A stretch of DNA of 64,000 bases from Burkholderia catarinensis (GTDB lineage Bacteria > Pseudomonadota > Gammaproteobacteria > Burkholderiales > Burkholderiaceae): the NCBI RefSeq assembly GCF_001883705.2, contig NZ_MDEQ02000025.1, positions 43,671 to 107,670 of the forward strand. The letters run 5' to 3'. Positions 44,277 through 53,900 of the stretch are shown in pieces (the stretch's first letter is position 1; each line of letters opens with the position of its first letter). A program made the translations under genes and the position numbers. Under the pieces are notes generated by a model. That model was not told where the DNA came from. It was given only the letters and a program-made list of their open reading frames with translations, and did no database searches.

Positions 44277-45080
44277 ATGAATGCGGTCGAAGCTCGCCTG
44301 GAGGCGAATCGGGAAGCGAATCGTGACGAAATCGATCTCGTGTTCGGCGCGCCCGACGATCATCCCGACCTCGCGTCGGTACGCAGTTTCGTGGAAAGCC
44401 GGCTCGGGTTCGCGCGCGAGCCCGTGTGCCGGGCCGACCTGTCGGGCGGTGTGCTGTACCAGGAATGCCTGGCGCGGTTGCGGTGGGGCGAGCGCGATGC
44501 GCTGCCGCCGGCCGCGTTCCTGCCGCGCCTCGAGTCGCTCGGGTTGATGCGCTGGTTCGACCGGCTCGTGGTCGGCCGGATGATCGACGGGCTGCGCGCC
44601 GATCCGGGCGCCGTCTACGGTTGCAACGTCGCGGCGGCGAGCGCGGTTGTCGACGACGCGTGGCTGGCCATTTTCAGGCGGCTCGAGCGCGAGCCGTCGG
44701 TCGCGGCGCGGCTGGTGGTCGAGATCACGGAGACGGGGCCGCTGAATCCCGTCGCGGGCCGGTCGTTCGTGAACCGCTTCCGGCAGGCCGGATGCCGCAT
44801 CGCGATCGACGATTTCGGCGTCGGCTTCAGTGCATTGAACAATCTGGTGGTCGGCAATCCCGACATCGTGAAGCTCGACCGGTCGGTCCTGTCGATGATC
44901 AAGCGCAACGCGGTCGGGCACTACCAGTTCCGCCGGCTGATCGCGTTCGCGCATGAAAGCGCGCGGCACGTCGTCGTCGAAGGCGTGGAGAGCGAGGTCG
45001 ACCGGCAGATCATCGTGGATGCCGGCGTCGCGTGGGCGCAGGGCATCCGCTTTTCATGGCGGTCGCCAGCCGTCGCGTGA
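44277..45080 (+). CDS. EAL-domain protein (c-di-GMP phosphodiesterase or sensor) lacking GGDEF
   Basis: A 267-residue stand-alone EAL domain. The signature is changed to YQECLARLRW, that is ECL in place of EAL. Other expected catalytic positions are kept: the Asn in GCNVAAASA, VEITE, the DD of IAIDDFGVGFSALNN, VKLDRSVL, and VVEGVE. It could be an active c-di-GMP phosphodiesterase or a binding protein. The start ATG 44277 has GGAG 6 bp upstream. The next gene is 95 bp away on the same strand. Its position beside the adhesin cassette suggests c-di-GMP control of adhesion, but this is inference. Confidence 0.78.
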   Translation: MNAVEARLEANREANRDEIDLVFGAPDDHPDLASVRSFVESRLGFAREPVCRADLSGGVLYQECLARLRWGERDALPPAAFLPRLESLGLMRWFDRLVVGRMIDGLRADPGAVYGCNVAAASAVVDDAWLAIFRRLEREPSVAARLVVEITETGPLNPVAGRSFVNRFRQAGCRIAIDDFGVGFSALNNLVVGNPDIVKLDRSVLSMIKRNAVGHYQFRRLIAFAHESARHVVVEGVESEVDRQIIVDAGVAWAQGIRFSWRSPAVA

Positions 45081-45174
45081 CGGCGCGGGAACGGGCGGGG
45101 CGGCGTGCGCGATGCACGCCGGTGTCGGGCGGGGCCGGCGCGTGGCCGGGACGAATCACAAAAGGGGCATGGGC

Positions 45175-45591
45175 ATGGCGGAGACGAAGGCCGGAGGCGG
45201 AGCGGGCATGCAGGCGACAGATGCGCACGACCTGGTCGCGCTCGCCGAGCTGGCCGACATGCTGTGGCAACTGGGCGCCGAATCGACCGATGTACCGGTC
45301 GACGTCGCGCCGTGTCTCGACCGCCTGAAAGCCGTCGCGCACCGCATTCAGCGGATGGCGCCGCTCGACGCCGGCGGCCGCGAGCTTGCGGCGCGGCACT
45401 ATTACGCGGGGGTCATCGCGGGCGCGTGCGGCGACGATTCGGCGATCGCGCGCGGCGTATCCGACAGCCTCGTCAAGCAATCCGGCCGCGCAAGCCGGCC
45501 GGCGGCCCGTTGCTTCGCCGTGCTCGCGCGCATGGGGCGGCGGCATGGCCGTGCGTTCGCCGCGCAACGCGGCGATCGGGTGCTGGTGTAG
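45175..45591 (+). CDS. Unknown 138-aa protein downstream of the EAL gene
   Basis: Unrecognised. ATG 45175 is preceded by AAAGGGG at a proper distance. The chain is Ala-rich, with DAHDLVALAELADMLWQLGAES near the start, several Cys, and a basic C terminus. Two or three amphipathic helices are likely; no membrane segment or signal is seen. It follows the EAL gene closely and may be its partner. Confidence 0.55.
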   Translation: MAETKAGGGAGMQATDAHDLVALAELADMLWQLGAESTDVPVDVAPCLDRLKAVAHRIQRMAPLDAGGRELAARHYYAGVIAGACGDDSAIARGVSDSLVKQSGRASRPAARCFAVLARMGRRHGRAFAAQRGDRVLV

Positions 45592-45661
45592 CGCAGCCGA
45601 TGCGCATGCGGGCGGCTGCGACATCGTCCGGGCGCAACGGCCCCGCCACGCGGCAAATCGA

Positions 45662-45796
45662 TCAATTCTTCCCGAATCCGCCGAGCACCAGCGCCATCGC
45701 CCGGTCGATCGCGTGCTGGATCGTGTCGAACTCACCCTGGATACACGGCCGGCCGGTCTTGATCAGCGCCTCGGCCTGGAACGCGGGCGAAGGCGG
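45662..45796 (-). pseudogene. In-frame coding-like extension after the DUF2827 copy 2 stop
   Basis: After the TGA of the DUF2827 gene (45797-45799) the same minus-strand frame stays open for 44 codons to a second TGA at 45662. The string includes EFDTIQHAIDRAMALVLGGF and looks like the C terminus of a real protein. It has no start codon or ribosome binding site. It may be the tail of a deleted gene or of an earlier, longer DUF2827 protein cut by a point mutation. Confidence 0.4.
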
Positions 45797-46933
45797 TCAG
45801 CCGAGCGCGCGGCCGGCGAACAGGTGCTGGATCTGCGTGGAATACGCGCGGACGTTGTGCTCGGCGAGCGTGTCGACCTGGTGCAGGCAGCGGCGGGCGG
45901 CCGCCGCGTAGTCGTCGAGCCGCGCGTCGTGCGTCTGCGCGGCGGTCGCGATCGCGCGTGCCGCATCGAAGATCTCGAAGTCCGGATAGTAGTAGCCGAC
46001 GTCGCGCAGGAACGGCGAGTTGTGCACGAGCGGGTAGTTGCCGTACAGCGCGTCGTACAGCAGGTAGTTGAGACCGTTTTCCCAGTGGTGCGACACGACG
46101 ATGTCGGTGTGATGCGCGGCCCACGCGACGAACGGCGCGCGCACGTCGGCGGTTGCCTTGCCGTCGCGCACCATCTCGAGCCCGAGCGCGAGATGCTTGA
46201 AGGCGACGTTTTCCTTCTTGTCGAACGTGTTGGTCATGTACACGTGCTCGACGAGCTCCGGGTGTTCGACGTAGCACGCGTTCACGGCGAGCATCGGCAC
46301 GATCGAGCTTTTCACGACGTTCAGGTTCGGCTCGAAGAACGCGATGCGCTTCGCGGGGCCGTGGTTGCGATAGCCGAAGCGCGCCTTCAGTTCAGGGTCG
46401 GCCTCCAGGCTGCGCTCGATGAAATACGGCGACCAGATATGCGGCAGCTCGATCACCGGCGCGCGATACACGGCCTGGAAATAGGCCGCGCACGTGTGCA
46501 TATGCTGCGGGTTGGTCCAGATCTCGTCGAACTGCACGCGGTGCGGGTTCGGCCGCCAGTCGTTCTTCTCGAAGTTGATCGTCTCTACCGCGATCACGTA
46601 GTCGTTGCCGAAGCGGTACGACACGCACTTGCCGCCGCGCTGGCGCACGACGTCCGTGTGCGACGGGTCGATGAACGCGTTCATCTCGATCAGCAGGTCG
46701 GTCTGGTGGACGACGGTCGACAGCGGCCGCAGCGCGTCGCCGAACGCGCCCATCATCAGCGCCTGCGGATAGTCGGTGATGCCGTCGTCGTGCGCGAGCC
46801 ACACCTCGCCGACCAGCGGCGAGCGCTTCAGCAGCATGTACAGGAACACGCAGTGCTGGTTCGCGCCGTTGTACCAGATCGACTGCGTCGCGTCGCGCTG
46901 CACGTTCATCGTTATCGCGACATTGAGTTTCAT
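45797..46933 (-). CDS. DUF2827 family protein, copy 2
   Basis: A 378-residue paralogue of the other three DUF2827 proteins. Common motifs are IWYNGANQHCVFLYMLL, DLLIEMNAF, CVSYRFGNDYVIAVE, LPHIWSPYF, FFEPNLNVVKSSIVPML and DIVVSHHWENGLNYLLYDALYG followed by YPLVHNSPFLRDVGYYYPDF. No signal peptide, so it is cytoplasmic. It is the last intact gene of the same-strand run that begins with the adhesin. I infer a GT-B-like glycosyltransferase modifying adhesin stalks, without direct proof. Confidence 0.7.
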   Translation of the reverse strand: MKLNVAITMNVQRDATQSIWYNGANQHCVFLYMLLKRSPLVGEVWLAHDDGITDYPQALMMGAFGDALRPLSTVVHQTDLLIEMNAFIDPSHTDVVRQRGGKCVSYRFGNDYVIAVETINFEKNDWRPNPHRVQFDEIWTNPQHMHTCAAYFQAVYRAPVIELPHIWSPYFIERSLEADPELKARFGYRNHGPAKRIAFFEPNLNVVKSSIVPMLAVNACYVEHPELVEHVYMTNTFDKKENVAFKHLALGLEMVRDGKATADVRAPFVAWAAHHTDIVVSHHWENGLNYLLYDALYGNYPLVHNSPFLRDVGYYYPDFEIFDAARAIATAAQTHDARLDDYAAAARRCLHQVDTLAEHNVRAYSTQIQHLFAGRALG

Positions 46934-46966
46934 CGGATCGGCTCCGTGGTACGGGCGGCGCGCGGC

Positions 46967-47434
46967 TTACTGCGCGAAGTTCTGCGACTGGCGCGGCACG
47001 TAGCCCGTCAGGTGCCAGCGACCGTCGTCGTCGAGGCGAAAGCTCAGCTTCTCGTAGACGGTCGCGCCGCTCGTCAGCGTCGTCGTGTAGTCGACGTTCG
47101 CGTAGAGCCCGTCGGGCATCGTCGACGCATTCGTGTAGCGGATCCGCGTGATTTGCGCCCAGCCGCGATGGCTGACCGTACCGACGGACCGGCGTGCCTG
47201 CTGCATGTCGGCCGCGAACTGGTCCTGCTTGATGCGCGTCTTCACGAACGCGGCGGCGTTGGTCCATACCGCACCGTACTGCCCGGCATCGAGCTGCTTG
47301 AACACGGTGTCCGAGTCGCGGAGCAGCGTGTCGGCCGATTCGCCGGCGGATTGCGCGTGCGCGCCGATCACGATCGACGCGACGGCGCAGCCGAGCAGCC
47401 ATTTTGCGCGGGTGAGGGGCGAGCGTGCGTTCAT
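46967..47434 (-). CDS. Exported DUF4019-like protein
   Basis: A 155-residue secreted protein with signal peptide (about 1-27, ending GAHAQ). The body has SDTVFKQLDAGQYGAVWTNAAAFVKTRIKQDQF and DYTTTLTSGATVYEKLSFRLDDDGRWHLTGY, the pattern of DUF4019, an NTF2-like small fold seen in periplasmic proteins. It lies between DUF2827 copies 2 and 3, with 25-33 bp gaps, so is co-transcribed. A periplasmic role in adhesin handling is only a guess. Confidence 0.7.
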   Translation of the reverse strand: MNARSPLTRAKWLLGCAVASIVIGAHAQSAGESADTLLRDSDTVFKQLDAGQYGAVWTNAAAFVKTRIKQDQFAADMQQARRSVGTVSHRGWAQITRIRYTNASTMPDGLYANVDYTTTLTSGATVYEKLSFRLDDDGRWHLTGYVPRQSQNFAQ

Positions 47435-47459
47435 GTCGGAGTCCGGAAAGGGCGGCGCG

Positions 47460-48614
47460 TCACGCGTCGCGGTAGAGGGTGGCGATCGCGTCCGTATAGG
47501 CGGCGACGTTCTCGGGGTTGTAGATGCTGACCGAGTCGAGCACGTGCTTCGACTGCTCGCGGTACGCATCGAGATTCGCGTCGTGCCCGGCGAACGCCTG
47601 CAGCAGCGCGCGGCCGCCGGCCTGGCAGTCGAAGTCCGGATAGAAATACCCGGCCTTGCCGAGGAACGGTGAGTTGTGGATCAGCGGATAGTCGCCGTAC
47701 AGCAGCTCGTAGTACAGGTAGTTCTGCGCGTTTTCCCACGTGTGCGATACCACCGCATCGCCGTACGCGGCCATGAACTCGTACACCGCATAGCGGCTTT
47801 CGAACGTCGTGATGCCGTGCTCGACGATGTCGAGGCTCTTCGCGAAGTGGACGAACGTCGTGTGATCCTTCAGGTGAATCGTGTTGCACACGCGCACGAA
47901 CTCGAGGAATTCCGGTTTGGCGCGGTATGCCTCCTCCGTGACCAGCATCGGGATGATGCTCGTCTTCACCATGCAGATGTTCGGCTCGAACATCGTCACG
48001 CGCCAGCGCGGCTTGCCGGGCTGATAGCCGAACGACAAGCCGGCGCCGAGCGTCGCGCGCGCCTTGTCGAACAGCATCGGATGCCAGATGTGCGGGACGA
48101 TCGTGACGGGCGCGCGCAGGCCGGTCTGGTAATAGTTCAGGCACGAGCGCTCGAACTCGGGAATCGTCCACACCGCGTCGTACGGCGCGCCCGAGAACAG
48201 GAAGCCCGACGGCTTGTCGAACATCGCGCGTTCGATGTCGATCACGTAATCGTTGCCGACCCGCATCGTGACGACCTTGCCGCCGCGGTCGCGGAACGTG
48301 CGCAGGTAGTCCGCGCCGAACTGCGCGCTCATTTCGATCAGCACGTCGCAGCGCTGCAGCGCTTCGTCCATCGTCAGGAGCGGCACGTCCCATTCGCCGA
48401 GCATCATCTGCGGATCGGCGAGCTGTTCGCCGCCGTTCACCATCACGGCCTCCGCAACGAGCGGCGACTGGCGCAGCAGCAGGATCAGCAGCAGGCAGTT
48501 CTGGAAGATGCCGTTTTCCCACAGCGACTGGCCGGCGCCGCGCACGAACAGCGACACGCCGACGACGAGACGCTTGCCCTCGCCGGGCGCTTGACGGGCA
48601 TTGGAGTCCGACAT
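47460..48614 (-). CDS. DUF2827 family protein, copy 3
   Basis: A 384-residue member. It carries LWENGIFQNCLLLILLLRQSPL, DVLIEMSAQFG, VTMRVGNDYVIDIERAMF, VPHIWHPMLF, MFEPNICMVKTSIIPMLV and DAVVSHTWENAQNYLYYELLYGDYPLIHNSPF. The stop-to-start gap to the DUF4019 gene is 25 bp, to DUF2827 copy 4 it is 14 bp, so it is in one transcript. The start at 48614 matches the paralogues after a short basic N terminus. Function as for the family: unknown, glycosyltransferase-like. Confidence 0.7.
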   Translation of the reverse strand: MSDSNARQAPGEGKRLVVGVSLFVRGAGQSLWENGIFQNCLLLILLLRQSPLVAEAVMVNGGEQLADPQMMLGEWDVPLLTMDEALQRCDVLIEMSAQFGADYLRTFRDRGGKVVTMRVGNDYVIDIERAMFDKPSGFLFSGAPYDAVWTIPEFERSCLNYYQTGLRAPVTIVPHIWHPMLFDKARATLGAGLSFGYQPGKPRWRVTMFEPNICMVKTSIIPMLVTEEAYRAKPEFLEFVRVCNTIHLKDHTTFVHFAKSLDIVEHGITTFESRYAVYEFMAAYGDAVVSHTWENAQNYLYYELLYGDYPLIHNSPFLGKAGYFYPDFDCQAGGRALLQAFAGHDANLDAYREQSKHVLDSVSIYNPENVAAYTDAIATLYRDA

Positions 48615-48628
48615 GCGTATTCTCCGGT

Positions 48629-49774
48629 TCAGGCGACCAGACGCGAGACGAACGCGTCGAGGTTCGCGGGGTTGTCGATCGAGACCGACTGCAGCAGCCG
48701 GGCGGCCTTCGCACGGTAGTCGTCGAGGCGTTCGTCATGATGCAGCCACGCTTCGAGCAGCGCGCGGCCGCCCGCGGCGGAATCGAAGTCCGGGTAGTAA
48801 TAGCCGGCGTCGCCGAGCAGCGTCGAGTTGTGGATCAGCGGATAGCCGCCGTGCAGCACGTCGTAATACAGGTAGTTCTGACCGTTTTCCCAGTGATGCG
48901 ACACGACCGCGTCCGCATGACGCGCCATGAAGCCCGGCAGGTCGATGCGCGGTTCGAAGGTTGCCTTGTGCTGGCGCACGAGATCGAGGCTGTTCGCGAA
49001 GTGCACGAAGGTCGGATGCTCCTTCATGTGCATCGAGTTGACGACGAACATGTGTTGAACCGCGTCCGGACGCGCACGGTAGAACTCGTCGCACGCGAGC
49101 ATCGGGTAGTGGCAGGACTTGACGACCGAGATGTTCGGTTCGAGCATCGCCAGCGCCCACGGGCGGCGGCCGGGCCGATAGCCGAACATCGCGCCTTCGT
49201 TGGCCAGTGCCGCGATACGGCGATCGACGAAGTACGGCGACCAGATGTGCGGCATCAGGTGTACCGGCGCGCGCAGGATGGTCTGCAGCATCGGCGCCGC
49301 GGTCTTGTCGTATTGCGGCAGCAGCCATACTTCGTCGAACGGCGCGCCGTTGAAGACGTGCCCCGACGGTTTTCCGAAGATCGGCGTTTCGCACAGGCCG
49401 GCATACACGTGCCCGCAGAAGAACGCGGCGATTTTCTTGCCGAGCGCCTTCATGTGCCTGAGCCATTCGACCGGCAACTGCGCGCCCATCTCGATCACGA
49501 CGTCGAGTTCGTGCGTGACGTCGGCGGGCTTCACGAGCGGGATGTCGAGGCCGTCGAGTTCGAGGCCGGCCGGCAGTGCGTTGGCGTCGCCGCCGTTCAG
49601 GAAATAGACGGGGCCGACGCGATCCGAGCGCTTGAGCATCATCGCGAGGAACGCGATGTTCTGGTGAATGCCGTTTTCCCAGATCGCCTGGCCGTCCCGC
49701 GCAAACAGCGAGATGCCGACGGCCGGCCGATGCTTGCGGGTGCCGCCCACGGCGGCTTCATTGATGTCCGTCAC
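48629..49774 (-). CDS. DUF2827 family protein, copy 4
   Basis: A 381-residue paralogue nearest the adhesin and OmpA genes. Features include AIWENGIHQNIAFLAMMLKRS, DVVIEMGAQLPVEWLRHM, LMPHIWSPYFVDRR, MLEPNISVVKSCHYPML and DAVVSHHWENGQNYLYYDVLHGGYPLIHNSTL. GTG 49774 is chosen because GAGGAAA lies upstream and it gives the same length as the other copies. About 400 bp separate it from the OmpA-like gene. It is 14 bp before the next copy, and sequence similarity suggests tandem duplication and divergence. Confidence 0.7.
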   Translation of the reverse strand: MTDINEAAVGGTRKHRPAVGISLFARDGQAIWENGIHQNIAFLAMMLKRSDRVGPVYFLNGGDANALPAGLELDGLDIPLVKPADVTHELDVVIEMGAQLPVEWLRHMKALGKKIAAFFCGHVYAGLCETPIFGKPSGHVFNGAPFDEVWLLPQYDKTAAPMLQTILRAPVHLMPHIWSPYFVDRRIAALANEGAMFGYRPGRRPWALAMLEPNISVVKSCHYPMLACDEFYRARPDAVQHMFVVNSMHMKEHPTFVHFANSLDLVRQHKATFEPRIDLPGFMARHADAVVSHHWENGQNYLYYDVLHGGYPLIHNSTLLGDAGYYYPDFDSAAGGRALLEAWLHHDERLDDYRAKAARLLQSVSIDNPANLDAFVSRLVA

Positions 49775-50170
49775 CGGTTGGTTTCCTCTGCGGCGTCGTG
49801 CGTCCGGGCGTGGCGTCGAGCGCCTGGTTCGGAAGCGGGGCACCGTGGATTGTCATGGTTGCATTCGCGCCGGTGCTCCGCGGCAAGCGAATCGGGCGAC
49901 GTGGATCGCGGGGGCGGCAGCCGGATTCCGGCGTGTCGTCGGGCGCGCCTGGCACGGCGCGCGATTCGGGCGGGCTGCCCCGGCGACTGTCTGCGGCGAT
50001 TGTGGCATGGAAATCGCCGATTTGTGGAGGGGCATGACGAACTTTGACATAGCCGCCGGCCAACGGGCGCGGAGCGCCGGCGAAGCGGCGCCCGGGTTGT
50101 CCGGCGGAACTCCGGCGCGGCGCCGGCGGCCTGCCGGAGCGGGGCCGTCGCGTGCGCGACGGCCGCCCGC
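49775..50170. other. Spacer with GC hairpin between OmpA-like and DUF2827 genes
   Basis: A 396-bp stretch without a gene. Just after the OmpA stop (minus strand) GGCCGTCGCG (50143-50152) pairs perfectly with CGCGACGGCC (50155-50164). The stem would be 9-10 bp with a very short loop. It may be a partial terminator that lowers transcription of the DUF2827 genes. I found no clear promoter elements. Confidence 0.45.
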
Positions 50171-50833
50171 TCAGTGCTGCAGCGTGATTTCGACGCGGCG
50201 GTTGCTGGCGCGGCCTTCCGGCGTCGCGTTGGACGCGACCGGATCGGCCTTGCCGCGGCCCGTGACCGTCATCGAGCCGGCCTTCAGCCCGTGCGTCTTC
50301 AGATAGTCGGCGACCGATTCGGCGCGGCGCTTCGACAGCGCGAGGTTGTAGTCGTCGCTGCCGACCGAATCCGTAAAGCCGATGATCGTGACCTGCGAGT
50401 ACGTATGGTCCGCGCGCTCGCTCAGTAGCCGGTCGAGCGATTCGCGCGCGGTCGGCGCGAGCGTCGCGTGGTCGGTCGCGAACAGCGCGTCGCCCGAGAG
50501 GTTCACATGTTCGACGGTGGCAGACGCCGGCGCGGCGGCCGATGCCGGTTCCGCCGGCGCCGCGCCGCACTGGAACACGAGCGTCGCGGGATCGGATTTG
50601 TCGCGCAGCGCGCGGGCCGAGTCGACGGTGCGCACGGGCTCGTCGCCGCAGATCTTGCGGGCGGCCTTCATGCAGGTCTGCGGGCCCGACAGCAGGCCGT
50701 GGCAGTCCACCTGGAACGTGCGCACGCCGTCGCGCGGCTGCAGTTCGGAGGCACTGTAGGTCGGGCCGGATGCGGTCGAGCACGCGGCGAGGGCCATTGC
50801 GGAAAGCGCGAGCGCAAGAGCGAGTTTGTTCAC
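50171..50833 (-). CDS. OmpA-family outer-membrane lipoprotein
   Basis: A 220-residue lipoprotein. The signal ends with lipobox LAAC (Cys about 18). The C-terminal OmpA/MotB-like domain (about 110-220) has LFATDHATLAPTARESLDRLL, IIGFTDSVGSDDYNLALSKRRAESVADYL and GRGKADPVASNATPEGRASNRRVEI, the peptidoglycan-binding residues being Asp and Arg. A GTG start at 50833 follows GAGGAC. It directly follows the adhesin gene by 124 bp. In other adhesin loci small OmpA-like partners help insert or anchor the trimer, which is likely here but not proven. Confidence 0.88.
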   Translation of the reverse strand: MNKLALALALSAMALAACSTASGPTYSASELQPRDGVRTFQVDCHGLLSGPQTCMKAARKICGDEPVRTVDSARALRDKSDPATLVFQCGAAPAEPASAAAPASATVEHVNLSGDALFATDHATLAPTARESLDRLLSERADHTYSQVTIIGFTDSVGSDDYNLALSKRRAESVADYLKTHGLKAGSMTVTGRGKADPVASNATPEGRASNRRVEITLQH

Positions 50834-50957
50834 GGTGACGTCCTCAAAGCTTGGGTTGACCGAGGCCCGCCGCGGGTTGCGCGGCGGGCTCGTCCTGCCG
50901 TCGGGGCCGGTGCGGGCCGTCCGGCTGGCGAGCCGGGCGGCCTGGCGGCGCGACGCG

Positions 50958-53900
50958 TTACTTCCACTGGTACAGCATGCCGGCGCCGATCACCTTCTGA
51001 CCGCCGCTGAAGCCGCCGTTGATCGACGCCTTCAGGTTCTCGGTGATCCGGGCCTGCATGTTGACCGCCATCGCCTTCTGGCCGAGGAAGGTCGACGTGC
51101 CCACACCCATCCCGAAGTTGGCGTCGCGATCGAGCTGCGGGATCGACGCCATCGCGCCGACGGCCGCGATACCCTGCTTCGCCATCTGGTCGGTCTGCTG
51201 CAGTTGCGAACCCAGCGAGTTGATCTGCGCCTGCTGGCCCGACAGTGCCGTCGACAGCGTCGTCTGCACCTGCGTCAGCTGGTTCACGTTCACCGCGTCG
51301 GTGCCTTGCGTACCCGGCGCGACGTTCACGATCTGGCGCTGCTGCGTGTCGCTGCCGACCGACACCACGTTCGAACGGCCGCCGTCCGTCGAATTCGAGC
51401 CGATCGCCACCGAGTTCGAGCCGGCGGTGACGGTCGGGTGATCGTTGCCCGTGCCGTTCATGTCGGCGGCGATGCCGTTGTTGTTCACCGCACGCGCCTG
51501 GTTGTTGTTGATCGTCGTCGACAGCTGGTTCAGCGTGTTGCTGATGTTGTTCACGCCGGTCGACAGCGAGGCCACGTTGCTGTTCGTCGTGCTCAGGCCG
51601 GTGGACAGCGAACCGATGCCGGTCGAGGTCGACGTCGACAGCGAGTTGACGTTGCTGTTCGTCGTGCTCAGGCCCGTCGACAGCGAGTTGACCGCGGTCG
51701 AGGTCGACGTGGACAGCGAGGCCACGTTGCTGTTCGTGCTGCTCAGGCCGGTCGACAGCGAGTTGATGCCGGTCGACAGCGACGCGACGTTCGACGCGGT
51801 GGACGTCGACAGCGCGTTGACCGCGTTGTTCGTCGCGTTGAGCTGGCTGCCGTTGATCGCGTCCGTGCTCGAGGCCGAGATCCGGCCGGCGGCGACGTTC
51901 GTGATCTGGCGTTCCTGGCCCGGTGCGCCGACGCTCACCACGCCGACCGGCGAGCTGCCCGCGAAGAGGTACGTAGCGCCGCCGATCGTGGCGCTCGACG
52001 TCGGGTTCGCGGCACTCGTGACCGAGTTCGCACCGAGCGCGATCGAGTTGGCGACGTTGGCCTGAGCGTTCGTGCCGAAGGCGAGTGCGTCGGCTGCCGT
52101 GGCCTTGGCCGCCGAGCCGTAGGCCTGTGCGCCGGTGGCGCTTGCCGTGGCCTGGTTGCCCAGCGCGATCGTGTTGTCCGCGGTGGCCTGGTTCGAGCTG
52201 CCGAGGGCGAGCGCGCTCGCGCCGTTTGCCGTGTTCGCGTTGCCGAGTGCCACTGCGCCGTTGCCGGTCGCCGTGTCGTTCGCACCCATCGCCACCGCGC
52301 CGGTGCCCGTCGCGATGCTCGGGTCGCCGATCGCGACCGCGCCGTCGCCGGACGCGGTGTTGCCGGAGCCGATCGACACGGCCTTGCCGCCCGTTGCCGA
52401 CGCGTTCTGGCCGATCGCGACTGCACCCGCCGACTGCGCGTTCGAGCCGTCGCCGACCGCGACGCTGCTGGCGCCTGCCGCGCTGGCGTTCACGCCGGAC
52501 GCGAGGGCGTTGGTGCCCGTTGCGCCGTCGTTGGCGTAGTTGCTTTGCTGCACGCCGTTGTCGTTGACGCTGTAGTAGTGCGTCTTCGCGGCCTGGATCG
52601 CGGTCGAGGTCGACGTGGACAGCGACGTCACCGAGCTGTTCGTGCTGCTCAGGCCGGTGGACAGCGAGCCGATGCCGGTCGAGGTCGACGTGGAGAGCGA
52701 CACGATCGTGCTGTTCGTGCTGCTCAGGCCGGTGGACAGTGAGCCGATGCCGGTCGAAGTCGACGTGGACAACGACGTGATCGAGCTGTTGGCCGAGGAC
52801 AGGCCGGTCGAGGTCGAGGTCGACAGCGACGTGATCGAGCTATTAGCCGACGAGAGACCAGTCGACGTGGAGGTCGACAGCGAAGTCACCGTGCTGTTGG
52901 TCGAGCTGAGGCCCGTGGACAGCGAGTTGATACCTGTCGAAGTCGAAGTGGACAGCGAGGTGATCGAGCTGTTGGCCGACGACAGGCCGGTCGACGTGGA
53001 AGTCGACAGCGAAGTGACCGTGCTATCGGTCGAGCTGAGGCCGGTGGACAGCGAGTTGATGCCGGTCGAGGTCGAGGTGGACAACGACGTGATCGAGCTA
53101 TTCGCCGACGACAGGCCGGTCGACGTGGAGGTCGACAGCGAAGTCACCGAGCTATTGGTCGAGCTCAGGCCAGTGGACAGCGAGTTGATGCCGGTCGAAG
53201 TCGAGGTGGACAGCGACGTGATCGAGCTGTTGGCCGACGAGAGGCCCGTCGACGTGGAGGTCGACAGCGAAGTCACCGAGCTGTTGGTCGAGCTGAGGCC
53301 CGTGGACAGCGAGTTGATACCCGTCGAAGTCGAAGTGGACAGCGACGTGATCGAGCTGTTAGCCGACGAGAGACCAGTCGACGTGGAGGTCGACAGCGAA
53401 GTCACCGTGCTATCGGTCGAGCTGAGGCCGGTGGACAACGAGTTGATACCCGTCGAAGTCGACGTAGACAACGACGTGATCGAGCTGTTGGCCGACGACA
53501 GGCCGGTCGACGTGGAAGTCGACAGCGAAGTCACCGAGCTGTTGGTCGAGCTGAGGCCCGTGGACAGCGAGTTGATACCCGTCGAAGTCGAAGTGGACAG
53601 CGACGTGATCGAGCTATTCGCCGACGAGAGGCCGGTCGACGTGGAGGTCGACAGCGAAGTCACCGAGCTATCGGTCGAGCTGAGGCCGGTGGACAACGAG
53701 TTGATGCCGGTCGAGGTCGAAGTGGACAGCGAGGTGATCGAGCTGTTGGCCGACGACAGGCCGGTCGACGTGGAAGTCGAGAGCGAAGTCACCGAGCTAT
53801 TCGTGCTGCTCAGGCCCGTGGACAACGAGTTGATACCCGTCGAAGTCGAAGTGGACAGCGAGGTGATCGAGCTATTCGCCGACGACAGGCCGGTCGACGT

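Noticed and set aside
49758..50783. A 341-codon minus-strand frame overlapping the OmpA-like gene and the spacer.
   Set aside because: Out of frame with the clear OmpA-family gene, Arg/Ala/Pro-rich, no start signal.
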